A DNA stretch of 64,000 nt, from the NCBI RefSeq assembly GCF_049897565.1, contig NZ_JAFCWM010000006.1, forward strand, positions 124,001 to 188,000. The letters run 5' to 3'. Shown here in pieces: positions 1 through 7,726 of the stretch. This stretch comes from JAFCUW01 sp049897565. Lineage in GTDB: Bacteria > Pseudomonadota > Gammaproteobacteria > Burkholderiales > Burkholderiaceae_D. Position 1 is the stretch's first letter. The number at the start of each line of letters is the position of its first letter. The notes beneath the pieces are model-generated. The model was not told where the DNA came from and made no database searches. It saw nothing but the letters and a program-made list of their open reading frames with translations. The position numbers were made by a program, and so were the translations under genes.

Positions 1-161
1 ACCATCAGGGAACCAACGCAGCGAGACACGCGGCCCCGTTCAGTGCACGAATTCGACTGTAAAAATTAGACTTGGAACACGTCCGCCGGTTCGGCGATTC
101 GCGCGATTGGCGTAAGTAAGGCGGCGTGGTTTGACGCACCTCAAACAAGAGGGCAAAACGG

Positions 162-1094
162 TCAACCGCGGGCAAACGACTCCATCAGCGCCGGGATCTC
201 GTTGGGGATTTCGCGCGCGAGGTAGCCGAGGATGCCGAAGCGCTCGGCCAGCAGTTCGCCGGCGCGGGCATGCAGCGCCACGCCCCAGCACGCCGCCTGG
301 GGCAAGCTGGCGCCGCGCGCGGCCAGCCCGGCAATGATGCCGGCGAGCGTGTCGCCGGAGCCGGAAATGGCCAGCCCGACGTTGCCGCCTTCGTGCTGCC
401 AGCGCGCGCCGTCGGCTGCGATGACGAGGGTGCGCGCACCCTTCAATGCCACCACCGCGTTCCAGCGCCGCGCCGCCTGCGCCGCATGGCGGTCCGGCGC
501 GGCGCTGATGTCTTCCTTGCTCTGGCCCGTCAGGTGCGCCATCTCGCCGGCGTGCGGCGTCAGGATGACCGGCTGCTCGAAGCGGAACGGCGCCTCGCTG
601 TCGCCGTCCTCGTCGGGCGAGAGCAGGATTGCCATCGCGCACGCGTCGAGCACGACGCTGACATCGCTGCCGCATAAGCGCGGCAGCAGCGCGCGCACCA
701 GCGCGGCGGTGGCCGCTTCGTCCTGCATGCCGGGGCCGATCAGGATGGCGTTGACCTTGTCGGCCAGCGGATCGAGCATGCCGACCGCCTCGCCGGTGAA
801 GCCGCCTTGCTCGGTTTCGGCCAGGCCGATCACGCGCGCCTCCGGCAACGCCAGCGCCACCAGCTGCGCAACGCTGGCGCCGGTGGCGATGGTGAGCTTG
901 CCGGCGCCGGCGCGCAGCGCGGCGGTGGCGGCGAGGATCACGGCGCCCGGCATTTCGCGCGAGCCGCCCAGGATCAGCACGTGGCCGCGCTGTTCCTTGT
1001 CGCCGTCGGTGGACGGCATCGGCAGCGGCCAGGCGCGCAGTGCTGCCGCGTCGACATTGACGCACGGCGGCGTAGGGGTGGAAGCAGTCTCCAT
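162..1094 (-). CDS. nnrD: ADP-dependent (S)-NAD(P)H-hydrate dehydratase
   Basis: Repairs damaged nicotinamide cofactors by dehydrating the S form of NADHX or NADPHX at the expense of ADP, in the cytoplasm. The protein matches the YjeF C-terminal (carbohydrate-kinase-like) fold throughout. It has a glycine-rich HVLILGGS start, an ILIGPGM segment, the VILTPHAGEMA motif and the anion-hole/catalytic stretch AISGSGDTLAGIIAG. It lacks the N-terminal epimerase domain found in fused YjeF proteins, so NAD(P)HX epimerase must be encoded elsewhere. I start at the ATG at 1094, which begins 13 bp after the upstream phosphatase gene. An earlier ATG at 1133 would overlap that gene and add 13 basic residues. 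The two genes are probably cotranscribed. Confidence 0.9.
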   Translation of the reverse strand: METASTPTPPCVNVDAAALRAWPLPMPSTDGDKEQRGHVLILGGSREMPGAVILAATAALRAGAGKLTIATGASVAQLVALALPEARVIGLAETEQGGFTGEAVGMLDPLADKVNAILIGPGMQDEAATAALVRALLPRLCGSDVSVVLDACAMAILLSPDEDGDSEAPFRFEQPVILTPHAGEMAHLTGQSKEDISAAPDRHAAQAARRWNAVVALKGARTLVIAADGARWQHEGGNVGLAISGSGDTLAGIIAGLAARGASLPQAACWGVALHARAGELLAERFGILGYLAREIPNEIPALMESFARG

Positions 1095-1107
1095 CGGCCC
1101 CGGCCGC

Positions 1108-1872
1108 CTACGCTTTCGGAGCAGCGGGCACATCTTTAGACACCGTGATCGGCGTGCCGGCAGCTTCCAGGGGAGCGACGAAATTGACCAGTTTGAGTTG
1201 CAGCTTGCCGCGCTTGCCCAGGCTAGGGTCGAAGCTGTACGACGTTACCGAGCAGTTCGGCACGTCGCCGTTGCGGTCGTATTCGAGGATGGTGGCCTCG
1301 TCGAGCCGTTCGAGCAGGTAGCGAAAGCAGTTGACGGTGACCTGGTGGCCGACGATGAGCACGCGTTCGCCGGCGTATTCGCGCGTGATGGTGTCGAGCA
1401 CGCTGCGCAGGCGCAGGATGACGTCGCACCAGCTCTCGCCGCCGGGCGGGCGGAAATAGAATTTACCGACGTGCTGGCGCTGTTCGTACAGGTCCGGGTA
1501 GCGGTGCGAGATGCCGTGCGTGGTCAGGCGGTCGAGGATGCCGAATTCCTTTTCGCGCAGGCGCTCGTCGACCCGCGCCGTCAGCTGGCCGGCGCCGTCG
1601 ATGCCCTGGCGCACGATGCGCGCCGTTTCCGCTGCGCGCAGGTAGGGCGAGTGCAGCACCACGCTCGGCTGCCGGTCCGGCGCCATCGCTGCGAACCAGT
1701 CGCCCAGTGCGTGCGACTGTTGCACTCCCAGTTCGGACAACGGCACGTCGACGTCGCGTTCGGCGATGTCGATCATCAGGCCCTTGGCCGCCTCGGCCGC
1801 GTCGCGCGCGACATTGCCGGCGCTTTGGCCGTGCCGCACCAGCCAGATTTCTTGTGGCCACTTCTGTTCCAT
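1108..1872 (-). CDS. histidine phosphatase family protein (phosphoglycerate mutase-like)
   Basis: Cytoplasmic phosphatase of the branch-1 histidine phosphatase superfamily; the natural substrate cannot be read from sequence. The phospho-acceptor motif LVRHGQSAGN lies near the N-terminus, an acidic ERLREKEFG segment follows mid-protein, and the second catalytic histidine is in the IVGHQVTVN stretch. These are the hallmarks of an active family member. I use the ATG at 1872 (MEQKWPQ), where the conserved RHG motif sits about 14 residues in. An ATG at 1890 would add six residues. It lies immediately upstream of nnrD on the same strand, probably as a two-gene unit. Confidence 0.85.
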   Translation of the reverse strand: MEQKWPQEIWLVRHGQSAGNVARDAAEAAKGLMIDIAERDVDVPLSELGVQQSHALGDWFAAMAPDRQPSVVLHSPYLRAAETARIVRQGIDGAGQLTARVDERLREKEFGILDRLTTHGISHRYPDLYEQRQHVGKFYFRPPGGESWCDVILRLRSVLDTITREYAGERVLIVGHQVTVNCFRYLLERLDEATILEYDRNGDVPNCSVTSYSFDPSLGKRGKLQLKLVNFVAPLEAAGTPITVSKDVPAAPKA

Positions 1873-1959
1873 TATTGCCTGCCCATCCATGTTGACACGG
1901 AGTCATCATAAACGGATTCGGCGGGCGCTCAGCGCACGATAGCTGCGCTGCGGGCGGCC

Positions 1960-3360
1960 TCAGGCGGCCAGCGGTTCGCTGTCGAGTTCGACTTCGCGGT
2001 CATTGTCGAACACGGCCATGTCGGTCTGTCCCAGCAGCCGGCTGGTGAGGGTGCCGGCGGTGATCGAGCCGCTCACGTTGAGCGCGGTGCGGCCCATGTC
2101 GATCAGCGGTTCGATCGAGATCAACAGGCCCGCCAGCGCCACCGGCAGGTTCATCGACGACAGCACGATCAGTGCGGCGAAGGTGGCGCCGCCGCCGACG
2201 CCGGCCACGCCGACCGAGCCGACCGTGATGATCGCCACCAGCGGCACGATGAAGGCGGCGGTGAACGGGTCGATGCCGACGGTCGGCGCGATCATCACCG
2301 CCAGCATCGCAGGGTAGATGCCGGCGCAGCCGTTCTGGCCGATGGTCGAGCCGAACGAGGCGGCGAAATTGGCGATGCCTTCCGGCGTGCCGAGGCGCGC
2401 CGTCTGGGTCTGCACGCTCATCGGGATGGCGCCGGCGCTGGTGCGCGACGTGAATGCGAATGCCAGCACCGGGAAGATCTTCTGCACGTAGCGCAGCGGA
2501 TTGAGGCCGGCGGCGGCGATGATCGCCAGGTGCACGCAGAACATCAATGCCAGCGCGCTGTACGAGGCGCCGACAAAGCTGATCAGCTTCATGATGTCGG
2601 CCACGCTGGAACTGGCCACTACCTGCGCCATCAGCGCGAACACGCCGAACGGGGTCAGGCGCAGCACCAGCGTCACCATCCGCATCACGATCACGTGGGC
2701 AACCTTGACGAAGTGGTTGAACGAGGCGAACACGTCAGGTTTCTTGACGGCGATGCCGGTGGCGGCGATGCCGATAAAAATCGAAAACAGCACCACGGCG
2801 ATGGTCGACGTCTTGCGCGCGCCGGTCATGTCGAGGAACGGGTTGGCCGGGATGAAGCTGAGGATCATGCTCGGCAGCGAAATTGCCTGCGCATCGGGCA
2901 GCTTGCCCTCCAAATACGCCGCGCGCGCCACTTCCGCCGTGCTCGACGTCAGGCCGACCGCGGTCAGGCCGAACAGCTTGGCCATCAGGATGCCGATCAG
3001 CGCCGCCAGCATGGTGGTGACGATCAGCGTGCCGATGGTGAGCGCGCTGATTTTGCCGAGCGAGGAAGCGTCCTTCAGCTTGACGATGGCCGAAATGATC
3101 GACACCATGATGAGCGGTATGATGATCATCTGCAGCAGCTTGACATAGCCCGAGCCGACGATGTCGAGGTAGGCATTGGTTTCCGTCACCACCGGCGAGG
3201 CGGCGCCGTACAGCACCTGCAGCGCCACGCCGAGCAGCACGCCGAGGCCCATGCCGGCAAATACCCGCCTGGTGAACGACACGTGCGTGGCCTGCATGCG
3301 GTAGAGCGCAAAGCAGATGGCGAGCGCGACGGACAGATTCAGGATGACTGGAACGTTCAT
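1960..3360 (-). CDS. tcyP: L-cystine/dicarboxylate:cation symporter (TcyP-like)
   Basis: Inner-membrane secondary transporter of the dicarboxylate/amino acid:cation symporter family. From memory it resembles E. coli TcyP (YdjN), a cystine importer, along most of its length: a similar MN-P-I-N start, IVGSGYVKLLQMIIIPLIM, a Ser-rich SRTSAGAIP hairpin, SFGSTIGQNGCAGIYPAML and the conserved IEPLIDMGRTALNV region. About eight or nine hydrophobic segments are visible. I start at the ATG at 3360, which has a good GAGGA ribosome-binding site, rather than at the ATG at 3408. No regulator or sulfur gene adjoins it, so cystine specificity rests on family resemblance alone. Confidence 0.87.
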   Translation of the reverse strand: MNVPVILNLSVALAICFALYRMQATHVSFTRRVFAGMGLGVLLGVALQVLYGAASPVVTETNAYLDIVGSGYVKLLQMIIIPLIMVSIISAIVKLKDASSLGKISALTIGTLIVTTMLAALIGILMAKLFGLTAVGLTSSTAEVARAAYLEGKLPDAQAISLPSMILSFIPANPFLDMTGARKTSTIAVVLFSIFIGIAATGIAVKKPDVFASFNHFVKVAHVIVMRMVTLVLRLTPFGVFALMAQVVASSSVADIMKLISFVGASYSALALMFCVHLAIIAAAGLNPLRYVQKIFPVLAFAFTSRTSAGAIPMSVQTQTARLGTPEGIANFAASFGSTIGQNGCAGIYPAMLAVMIAPTVGIDPFTAAFIVPLVAIITVGSVGVAGVGGGATFAALIVLSSMNLPVALAGLLISIEPLIDMGRTALNVSGSITAGTLTSRLLGQTDMAVFDNDREVELDSEPLAA

Positions 3361-3544
3361 GGTTTTCCTCGGAGTGGGCGGGCAGGGCGTGGTCATAACG
3401 CCAAGCAACGAATCGATGCATTCTAACTATATTTGGGATCGAGCGCGCCGCGCCGCAATTTAGCGACTTGGCATACCCCCCGCATAAGTTACCGTCGTCC
3501 TCGCGAACGCGGCGACCCCATGCCGATGGTCAGCCATCGGTGCC

Positions 3545-4039
3545 TCACTTCCCCAGCACCAACTGCCAATACCCCACATCGGTCCACTTGCCGAACTTGA
3601 ACCCCACTTCAGTGAAATGGGCCACCTTCACGAACCCCATCTTCTCGTGCAACGCCACGCTGGCCGCATTCGGCAGCGCGATGGCGCCGATCGCCAGGTG
3701 GTAGCCGCCGGTGCGCAAGCGGTCCAGCACGACACGGTACAGTGCGCTGCCGACTCGCTGGCCGGCGCGCTCGTGGTCGAGATACACCGAGCTTTCCACC
3801 GAAAAACGGTAGGCATGCCGCACGCGCGACTTGGTCGCGTAAGCGTAGCCGGCGATAGCGCCATCGATTTCAGCGACCAGCCACGGCAAGCCGGCGGCCT
3901 GGACATCGGCGATGCGGCCAGCCATGTCGATGGCCGACACCTCGGTTTCCTCGAAACTGATGGAGGTGGTCAAGACATAATGGTTGTAGATGGACGCGAT
4001 CGCTTCGGCATCATCCGCGCGGGCATCGCGCATGTTCAT
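3545..4039 (-). CDS. GNAT family N-acetyltransferase (PAT/YncA-like)
   Basis: Acetyl-CoA-dependent N-acetyltransferase of 164 residues. It resembles phosphinothricin/methionine sulfone acetyltransferases: an N-terminal IYNHYV segment, FEE at about residue 30, the VYLDHERAGQRVGSAL acetyl-CoA-binding loop, and the C-terminal LHEKMGFVKVAHFTEVGFKFGKWTDVGYWQ stretch (given only to show the FGKW/DV-WQ signature). Family members acylate small amines such as methionine sulfone, methionine sulfoximine or glufosinate. An AGGAGG site eight bases upstream supports the start. It is flanked by the cystine symporter and a LysR gene on the same strand, but spacing suggests an independent transcript. Confidence 0.86.
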   Translation of the reverse strand: MNMRDARADDAEAIASIYNHYVLTTSISFEETEVSAIDMAGRIADVQAAGLPWLVAEIDGAIAGYAYATKSRVRHAYRFSVESSVYLDHERAGQRVGSALYRVVLDRLRTGGYHLAIGAIALPNAASVALHEKMGFVKVAHFTEVGFKFGKWTDVGYWQLVLGK

Positions 4040-4123
4040 TTAGGTTTCCTCCTGAACATATTCTACCCTCGGATGTCTCGCAGTATTGGAGAAGCCACTC
4101 CCTGCGGTAGGCAAAAAAAGTCG

Positions 4124-4210
4124 TTCCCGCGCAGGCGGGAACCGCTACCACCTCAAAACAGTGAAGGTCTCACTGATCACAGATGGCATGGATTCCCGCC
4201 TGCGCGGGAA
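4124..4210. repeat. REP-like inverted repeat pair
   Basis: Two 18-bp elements, 4124-4141 and 4193-4210, are exact reverse complements of each other. Each is itself a hairpin with a 7-bp TTCCCGC/GCGGGAA stem and a 4-nt loop. This is the layout of a REP doublet (BIME/MITE-like). It fills the space between the LysR gene (ending at 4261) and the start of the acetyltransferase gene, and may act as a transcription or mRNA-stability barrier. Confidence 0.8.
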
Positions 4211-4260
4211 GTCGGGTTCGCTAATGGCGGGCACGACGAGCTAACAATGGTCAGCGCGCG

Positions 4261-5205
4261 TCAGGCCTGTTCGAACGCCGGCTGGCGCGCCGGCGCCTTG
4301 CTCTGAAAGCCAGGGTGCGTCAGGAACAGGTCCGCCACCCACTCGACGAACACGCGCACCTTGGCCGACAGGTGGCGGTTCTGCGGATACACCACGTTCA
4401 CCGGCAGCGGCGCCGAGTGCCAGTCTTCCAGCAGCAGTTCCAGCTGGCCCGAGCGCAGGTAGGTGTCGATCGTATAGCTTGGCATCTGCATCATGCCAAG
4501 GCCCGCCAGGCCGGCGCTGATGTACGCGGTCGAATCGTTGACCGCCAGGCAGGATGGCGGGGCGATCTGGATCTGTTCGTCGCCGCGCGCGAAATCCCAC
4601 TCGTGGATCTTGCCCGTCTTTGAGGAGAAGTAATTGACGCAGCGGTGCCGCACCAGGTCGTTCGGATGCAGCGGGCGGCCGTACTTGGCCAGGTAGGCGG
4701 GCGAGGCGCAGGTGATGAAGTGCAGCACGCCGATGCGGCGCGCGATAAGGCTCGAATCGGGCAGGGCGCCGCCGCGGATCGCGCAGTCGACGCCTTCCTC
4801 GATCAGGTCGACCGGGCGGTCGCCGCAGCCGAGTTCCAGCGCGATGTCCGGATACAGCTCGAAAAAGCCCGGCAGCGCGGGGATGATGATGTCGTTGGCC
4901 ACGCCGGTGGCGACGTCGACCCGCAGCCGTCCGCTCGGGCTGGCCCGGTTGCGCGACAGCGATTCTTCGGCTTCGCGCACGTCCGACAGGATCCGCAGGC
5001 AGCGTTCGTAATAGGCGGCGCCGTCGGAGGTCACGGTGACTTGCCGCGTGGTGCGGTGCAGCAGCTTGACCGACAGCGACAGTTCCAGCGACTGCACCAG
5101 CGTCGACACGGACGCTTTCGGCAGTTGCATGTTCTCCGCCGCGCGGGTGAAGCCGCCCGCGTCGACGACTTGCACGAACACTTCCATGGCCAGCAGTTTA
5201 TTCAT
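4261..5205 (-). CDS. LysR family transcriptional regulator, divergent from the RND efflux operon
   Basis: DNA-binding regulator with an N-terminal winged helix-turn-helix (FTRAAENMQLPKASVS recognition region, residues 15-35) and a C-terminal substrate-binding effector domain. The CrgA-like start (MNKLLAMEVFVQVVDAGGF) places it in the large AaeR/DsdC-type LysR subgroup. The ATG at 5205 has a GGAGGG site just upstream; an ATG at 5217 lies further out. It is transcribed away from the efflux operon, as CeoR/BpeT/MexT-type regulators often are, so it probably controls that pump in response to an aromatic or antibiotic-like ligand. The ligand is unknown. An inverted TTCA-N6-TGAA site lies in the shared promoter region. 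Confidence 0.88.
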   Translation of the reverse strand: MNKLLAMEVFVQVVDAGGFTRAAENMQLPKASVSTLVQSLELSLSVKLLHRTTRQVTVTSDGAAYYERCLRILSDVREAEESLSRNRASPSGRLRVDVATGVANDIIIPALPGFFELYPDIALELGCGDRPVDLIEEGVDCAIRGGALPDSSLIARRIGVLHFITCASPAYLAKYGRPLHPNDLVRHRCVNYFSSKTGKIHEWDFARGDEQIQIAPPSCLAVNDSTAYISAGLAGLGMMQMPSYTIDTYLRSGQLELLLEDWHSAPLPVNVVYPQNRHLSAKVRVFVEWVADLFLTHPGFQSKAPARQPAFEQA

Positions 5206-5219
5206 ATTTCCCTCCATTG

Positions 5220-5233
5220 TTCAGAAATATGAA
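5220..5233. promoter_or_regulatory. candidate LysR operator
   Basis: A short dyad, TTCA-N6-TGAA, sits in the 130-bp divergent intergenic region just upstream of the LysR gene's ribosome-binding site. LysR proteins usually bind dyads of about this size between divergent genes. The assignment is inference only. Confidence 0.3.
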
Positions 5234-5335
5234 CAATCAATTCGCTATTGTCGTCTTTATTAGTTTGCAGAACAGGTTTAAAGTACACGTACTGCATCAA
5301 AGGATGCAAGCAAAAGCAACACAAAGGAGCACGTC

Positions 5336-5533
5336 ATGCGAATTAAAGATGCCATTATTACAGTTATTGGACTGCTGCTGAGCCTCAGCGTCCTGACCGG
5401 CATGACGTATTCCGAGCAATTCCAGCAAGCGGCAGTGGCCGAACGCGGCACTTTTGATGCACTTGCACATGACCTGTTCACCGGTTCCGAAGTCGCCAGC
5501 GCCGATCTCGCCACCGACGGCAGTGCCCAATGA
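5336..5533 (+). CDS. small single-pass membrane protein heading the efflux operon
   Basis: A 65-residue protein of unknown function. It has one hydrophobic segment (residues 7-23, IITVIGLLLSLSVLTGM) after a short positively charged N-terminus, so it is either an inner-membrane peptide with a periplasmic tail or a cleaved signal peptide with a roughly 40-residue secreted product. The AAGGAG site is well placed. Its stop codon overlaps the start of the next gene as ATGA, which suggests translational coupling to the lipase-like protein. I do not recognise a family. It may assist pump assembly in the way AcrZ does, but no sequence likeness to AcrZ was seen. Confidence 0.6.
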   Translation: MRIKDAIITVIGLLLSLSVLTGMTYSEQFQQAAVAERGTFDALAHDLFTGSEVASADLATDGSAQ

Positions 5534-6369
5534 ACGCGATGGCCGACCTGGCGATCCGCGAGCTCGAAGTAGCCGGCGCGGCCGGGCCGCTGGCGGCGCG
5601 CCTGTACGCCGCTGCCGGCGTGCGCGGCAAGAAGGACACCCTGGTGGTATTTTTCCACGGCGGCGGCTTTGTCGCCGGCGACCTCGATGAAGCCGACGAA
5701 TTCCTGCGCCGCACGAGCACAGCGGCCTGCGGCGGCGCCAACCAGCTGGTGCTGGCCTCGCGCTATACCCTGGCCACCGAACGCCCGTTCCCCGCCGCCG
5801 TCGAAGACGCCCATGCGGTGCTGAAGTGGGCGAAGAAGAACAAGGCCAAGCTTGGCTGGAACGGCACCCATCTGGTCGTCGCCGGCATCGAGGCCGGCGC
5901 CAACCTCGCCGCCGTCTGCGCGCTGATGTCGCGCGACCGCGGCGGCCCTGACCTGGCCGCGCAGATCCTCATCATGCCGATGCTCGATCCCGGCCTGACC
6001 ACTTGCTCGATGCGCGAAGTGAAGCTCGATGACGCAATGGCCAGCGTGGCCGACAAGTGCGCGGCCAGCTACCGCGACTATCTGCCCAACGGCGCCGACC
6101 GCACCCACCCGTACGCGTCGCCGCTGCAGTCGAGCCGCCTGAAGAACCTGCCGCCGGCGCTGATCCTGTCGGCCGAAGACGACCCATTGCGCGACGAGGC
6201 TGAACAATACTGCGCCAAGCTGTCCGCCGCCGGCGTCGCCACCACCCTCAAGCGCCTGACCGCCGTTTCGCTGGAAGACGCCTCGGCGCGCAATGAGTGC
6301 GCCTGCGCCGAAGGCGCGATCGTTGAAATCTCCCGCTTCCTCGCTTCGCTGGCGCCGCCCCCCAGTTGA
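5530..6369 (+). CDS. LlpE-like alpha/beta hydrolase fold-3 protein, catalytic triad degenerate
   Basis: Hormone-sensitive-lipase-type alpha/beta hydrolase of 279 residues. The oxyanion-hole motif HGGGF is intact at 43-47. The nucleophile elbow, normally G-D-S-A-G, reads G-I-E-A-G at 119-123, so the catalytic serine is replaced by glutamate. The acid region (AEDDPLRDE, about 215-223) is present. The C-terminal segment that should carry the catalytic histidine has none. It therefore looks like a pseudo-esterase. A lipase-like gene, llpE, is known at the same position before the ceoAB-opcM and bpeEF-oprC pumps of Burkholderia; I infer it is the counterpart. The start overlaps the preceding gene by 4 bp. 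A 159-bp gap separates it from the adaptor gene. Confidence 0.85.
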   Translation: MNAMADLAIRELEVAGAAGPLAARLYAAAGVRGKKDTLVVFFHGGGFVAGDLDEADEFLRRTSTAACGGANQLVLASRYTLATERPFPAAVEDAHAVLKWAKKNKAKLGWNGTHLVVAGIEAGANLAAVCALMSRDRGGPDLAAQILIMPMLDPGLTTCSMREVKLDDAMASVADKCAASYRDYLPNGADRTHPYASPLQSSRLKNLPPALILSAEDDPLRDEAEQYCAKLSAAGVATTLKRLTAVSLEDASARNECACAEGAIVEISRFLASLAPPPS

Positions 6370-6528
6370 CCTGAGCCCGAGTCCCTAAGTACCACCCCCA
6401 CCGCTGAACCAGGCGCCCGGCCGGGCGCCAAGGGATAGCTATTGCCGTTGCTTTTGCATGTCGCCAGCCTTTGGCCGAACAAGCAGGCGCCGTTACGCCT
6501 GTCGATCTTAATAAAAAAGGAATCAACC

Positions 6529-7725
6529 ATGAAAACCACCCACAACTTCAAGCTCTCCGTGCGCCCCCTGGCTGCTGCCATCGCGCTCGTCGGACTGACC
6601 GCGATCGGCCTGTCCGGCTGCGGCCCCGCCAACAGCAAGGCCCAGCAAGGACCGGCCGCCGGCGGACCGCCAGTGACCGCGGCCACCGTGCTCGAACGCC
6701 AGGTCAACGAGACGCAGGAGTTCTCCGGCCGCCTCGAAGCGCTGGAGCGGGTCGACATCCGTGCCCGTGTCGGTGGTTTCATCACCTCGGTCAATTTCAA
6801 GCCGGGCAGCATGGTCAACAAGGGCGACGTGTTGTTCGTCATCGACGCGCGCCCGTTCCAGGCTGAAGCGAACCGCGCCGAAGCGACCGCCGTGTCGGCG
6901 CGCGCCAAGGCCGACCTGGCGCGCCTCGAACTGGCCCGTTCCGAGCGCCTGGTGGCTGACAAGGCGATCGCCCAGCGCGAGGTCGACGAGAAGGCCTCGA
7001 GCCTGAAGGAGTTGGATGCCAACGTGCGCGCCGCCCAGGCTTCGCTCGAAGCGGCGCGTCTGAATCTGGCCTACACCCGCGTCACCGCGCCGATCAGCGG
7101 CCGCGTGTCGAAAGCAGAAATCACCACCGGTAACCTGGTCGACGGTGCAGCAATCCTGACGTCGGTGGTGTCCAACAAAGGTATCTACGCCAGTTTCGAC
7201 GGCGACGAAGAGACCTACCTGCGGGTGGCCCGCGTGGCGCAAAAAGGCATCCCGGTGGTAGTCAAGGTGGGCCTGGCCAATGAAGTCGGCTTCCCGCACG
7301 AAGGCAAGCTCGAATTCGTCGACAACCGGCTCGATTCGGCCACCGGCAGCGTGCGCATGCGCGCTACCTTCGGCAACGAGGACAACGTGCTGGTGCCTGG
7401 ACTGTTCGCGCGTGTCCAGCTGTCGGGCGACCCACAGGCAAAGAACAGCGCCGCCGTCATCAGCGAGCGCGCCATCGGCACTGACCAGAACCGCAAGTTC
7501 GTCTACGTCGTCAAGGCCGACAACACGGCCGAATACCGCGCCGTGGTGCTCGGCCCCGTGGCCGACGGCATGCGCGTGGTGCGCGAGGGCCTGAAACCGG
7601 GCGAAAAGATCATCGTCAACGGACTGCAGCGCGTGCAGCCAGGCGCGAAGGTCACGGCCCAGGTGGTGGCGATGGACGCCGATGCCAAGCTGGCCGTCGT
7701 CGCCATGAATACGAAGGAAAAATAA
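6529..7725 (+). CDS. RND efflux periplasmic adaptor lipoprotein (MexE/CeoA-like)
   Basis: Membrane fusion protein of 398 residues that bridges the inner-membrane pump and the outer-membrane channel. A lipoprotein signal ends in LSGC with Cys31. The beta-barrel/lipoyl and coiled-coil hairpin segments follow, with typical lipoyl half-motifs GRLEALERVDIRARVGGF and RVTAPISGRVSKAEITTGN. The ATG at 6529 has an AAGGA site and directly precedes the signal peptide; a longer frame upstream lacks a signal. One base separates its stop from the pump gene. By family and context it belongs to a MexEF-OprN/CeoAB-OpcM type system that exports chloramphenicol, trimethoprim, quinolones and similar compounds. 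Confidence 0.93.
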   Translation: MKTTHNFKLSVRPLAAAIALVGLTAIGLSGCGPANSKAQQGPAAGGPPVTAATVLERQVNETQEFSGRLEALERVDIRARVGGFITSVNFKPGSMVNKGDVLFVIDARPFQAEANRAEATAVSARAKADLARLELARSERLVADKAIAQREVDEKASSLKELDANVRAAQASLEAARLNLAYTRVTAPISGRVSKAEITTGNLVDGAAILTSVVSNKGIYASFDGDEETYLRVARVAQKGIPVVVKVGLANEVGFPHEGKLEFVDNRLDSATGSVRMRATFGNEDNVLVPGLFARVQLSGDPQAKNSAAVISERAIGTDQNRKFVYVVKADNTAEYRAVVLGPVADGMRVVREGLKPGEKIIVNGLQRVQPGAKVTAQVVAMDADAKLAVVAMNTKEK

Positions 7726-7726
7726 C

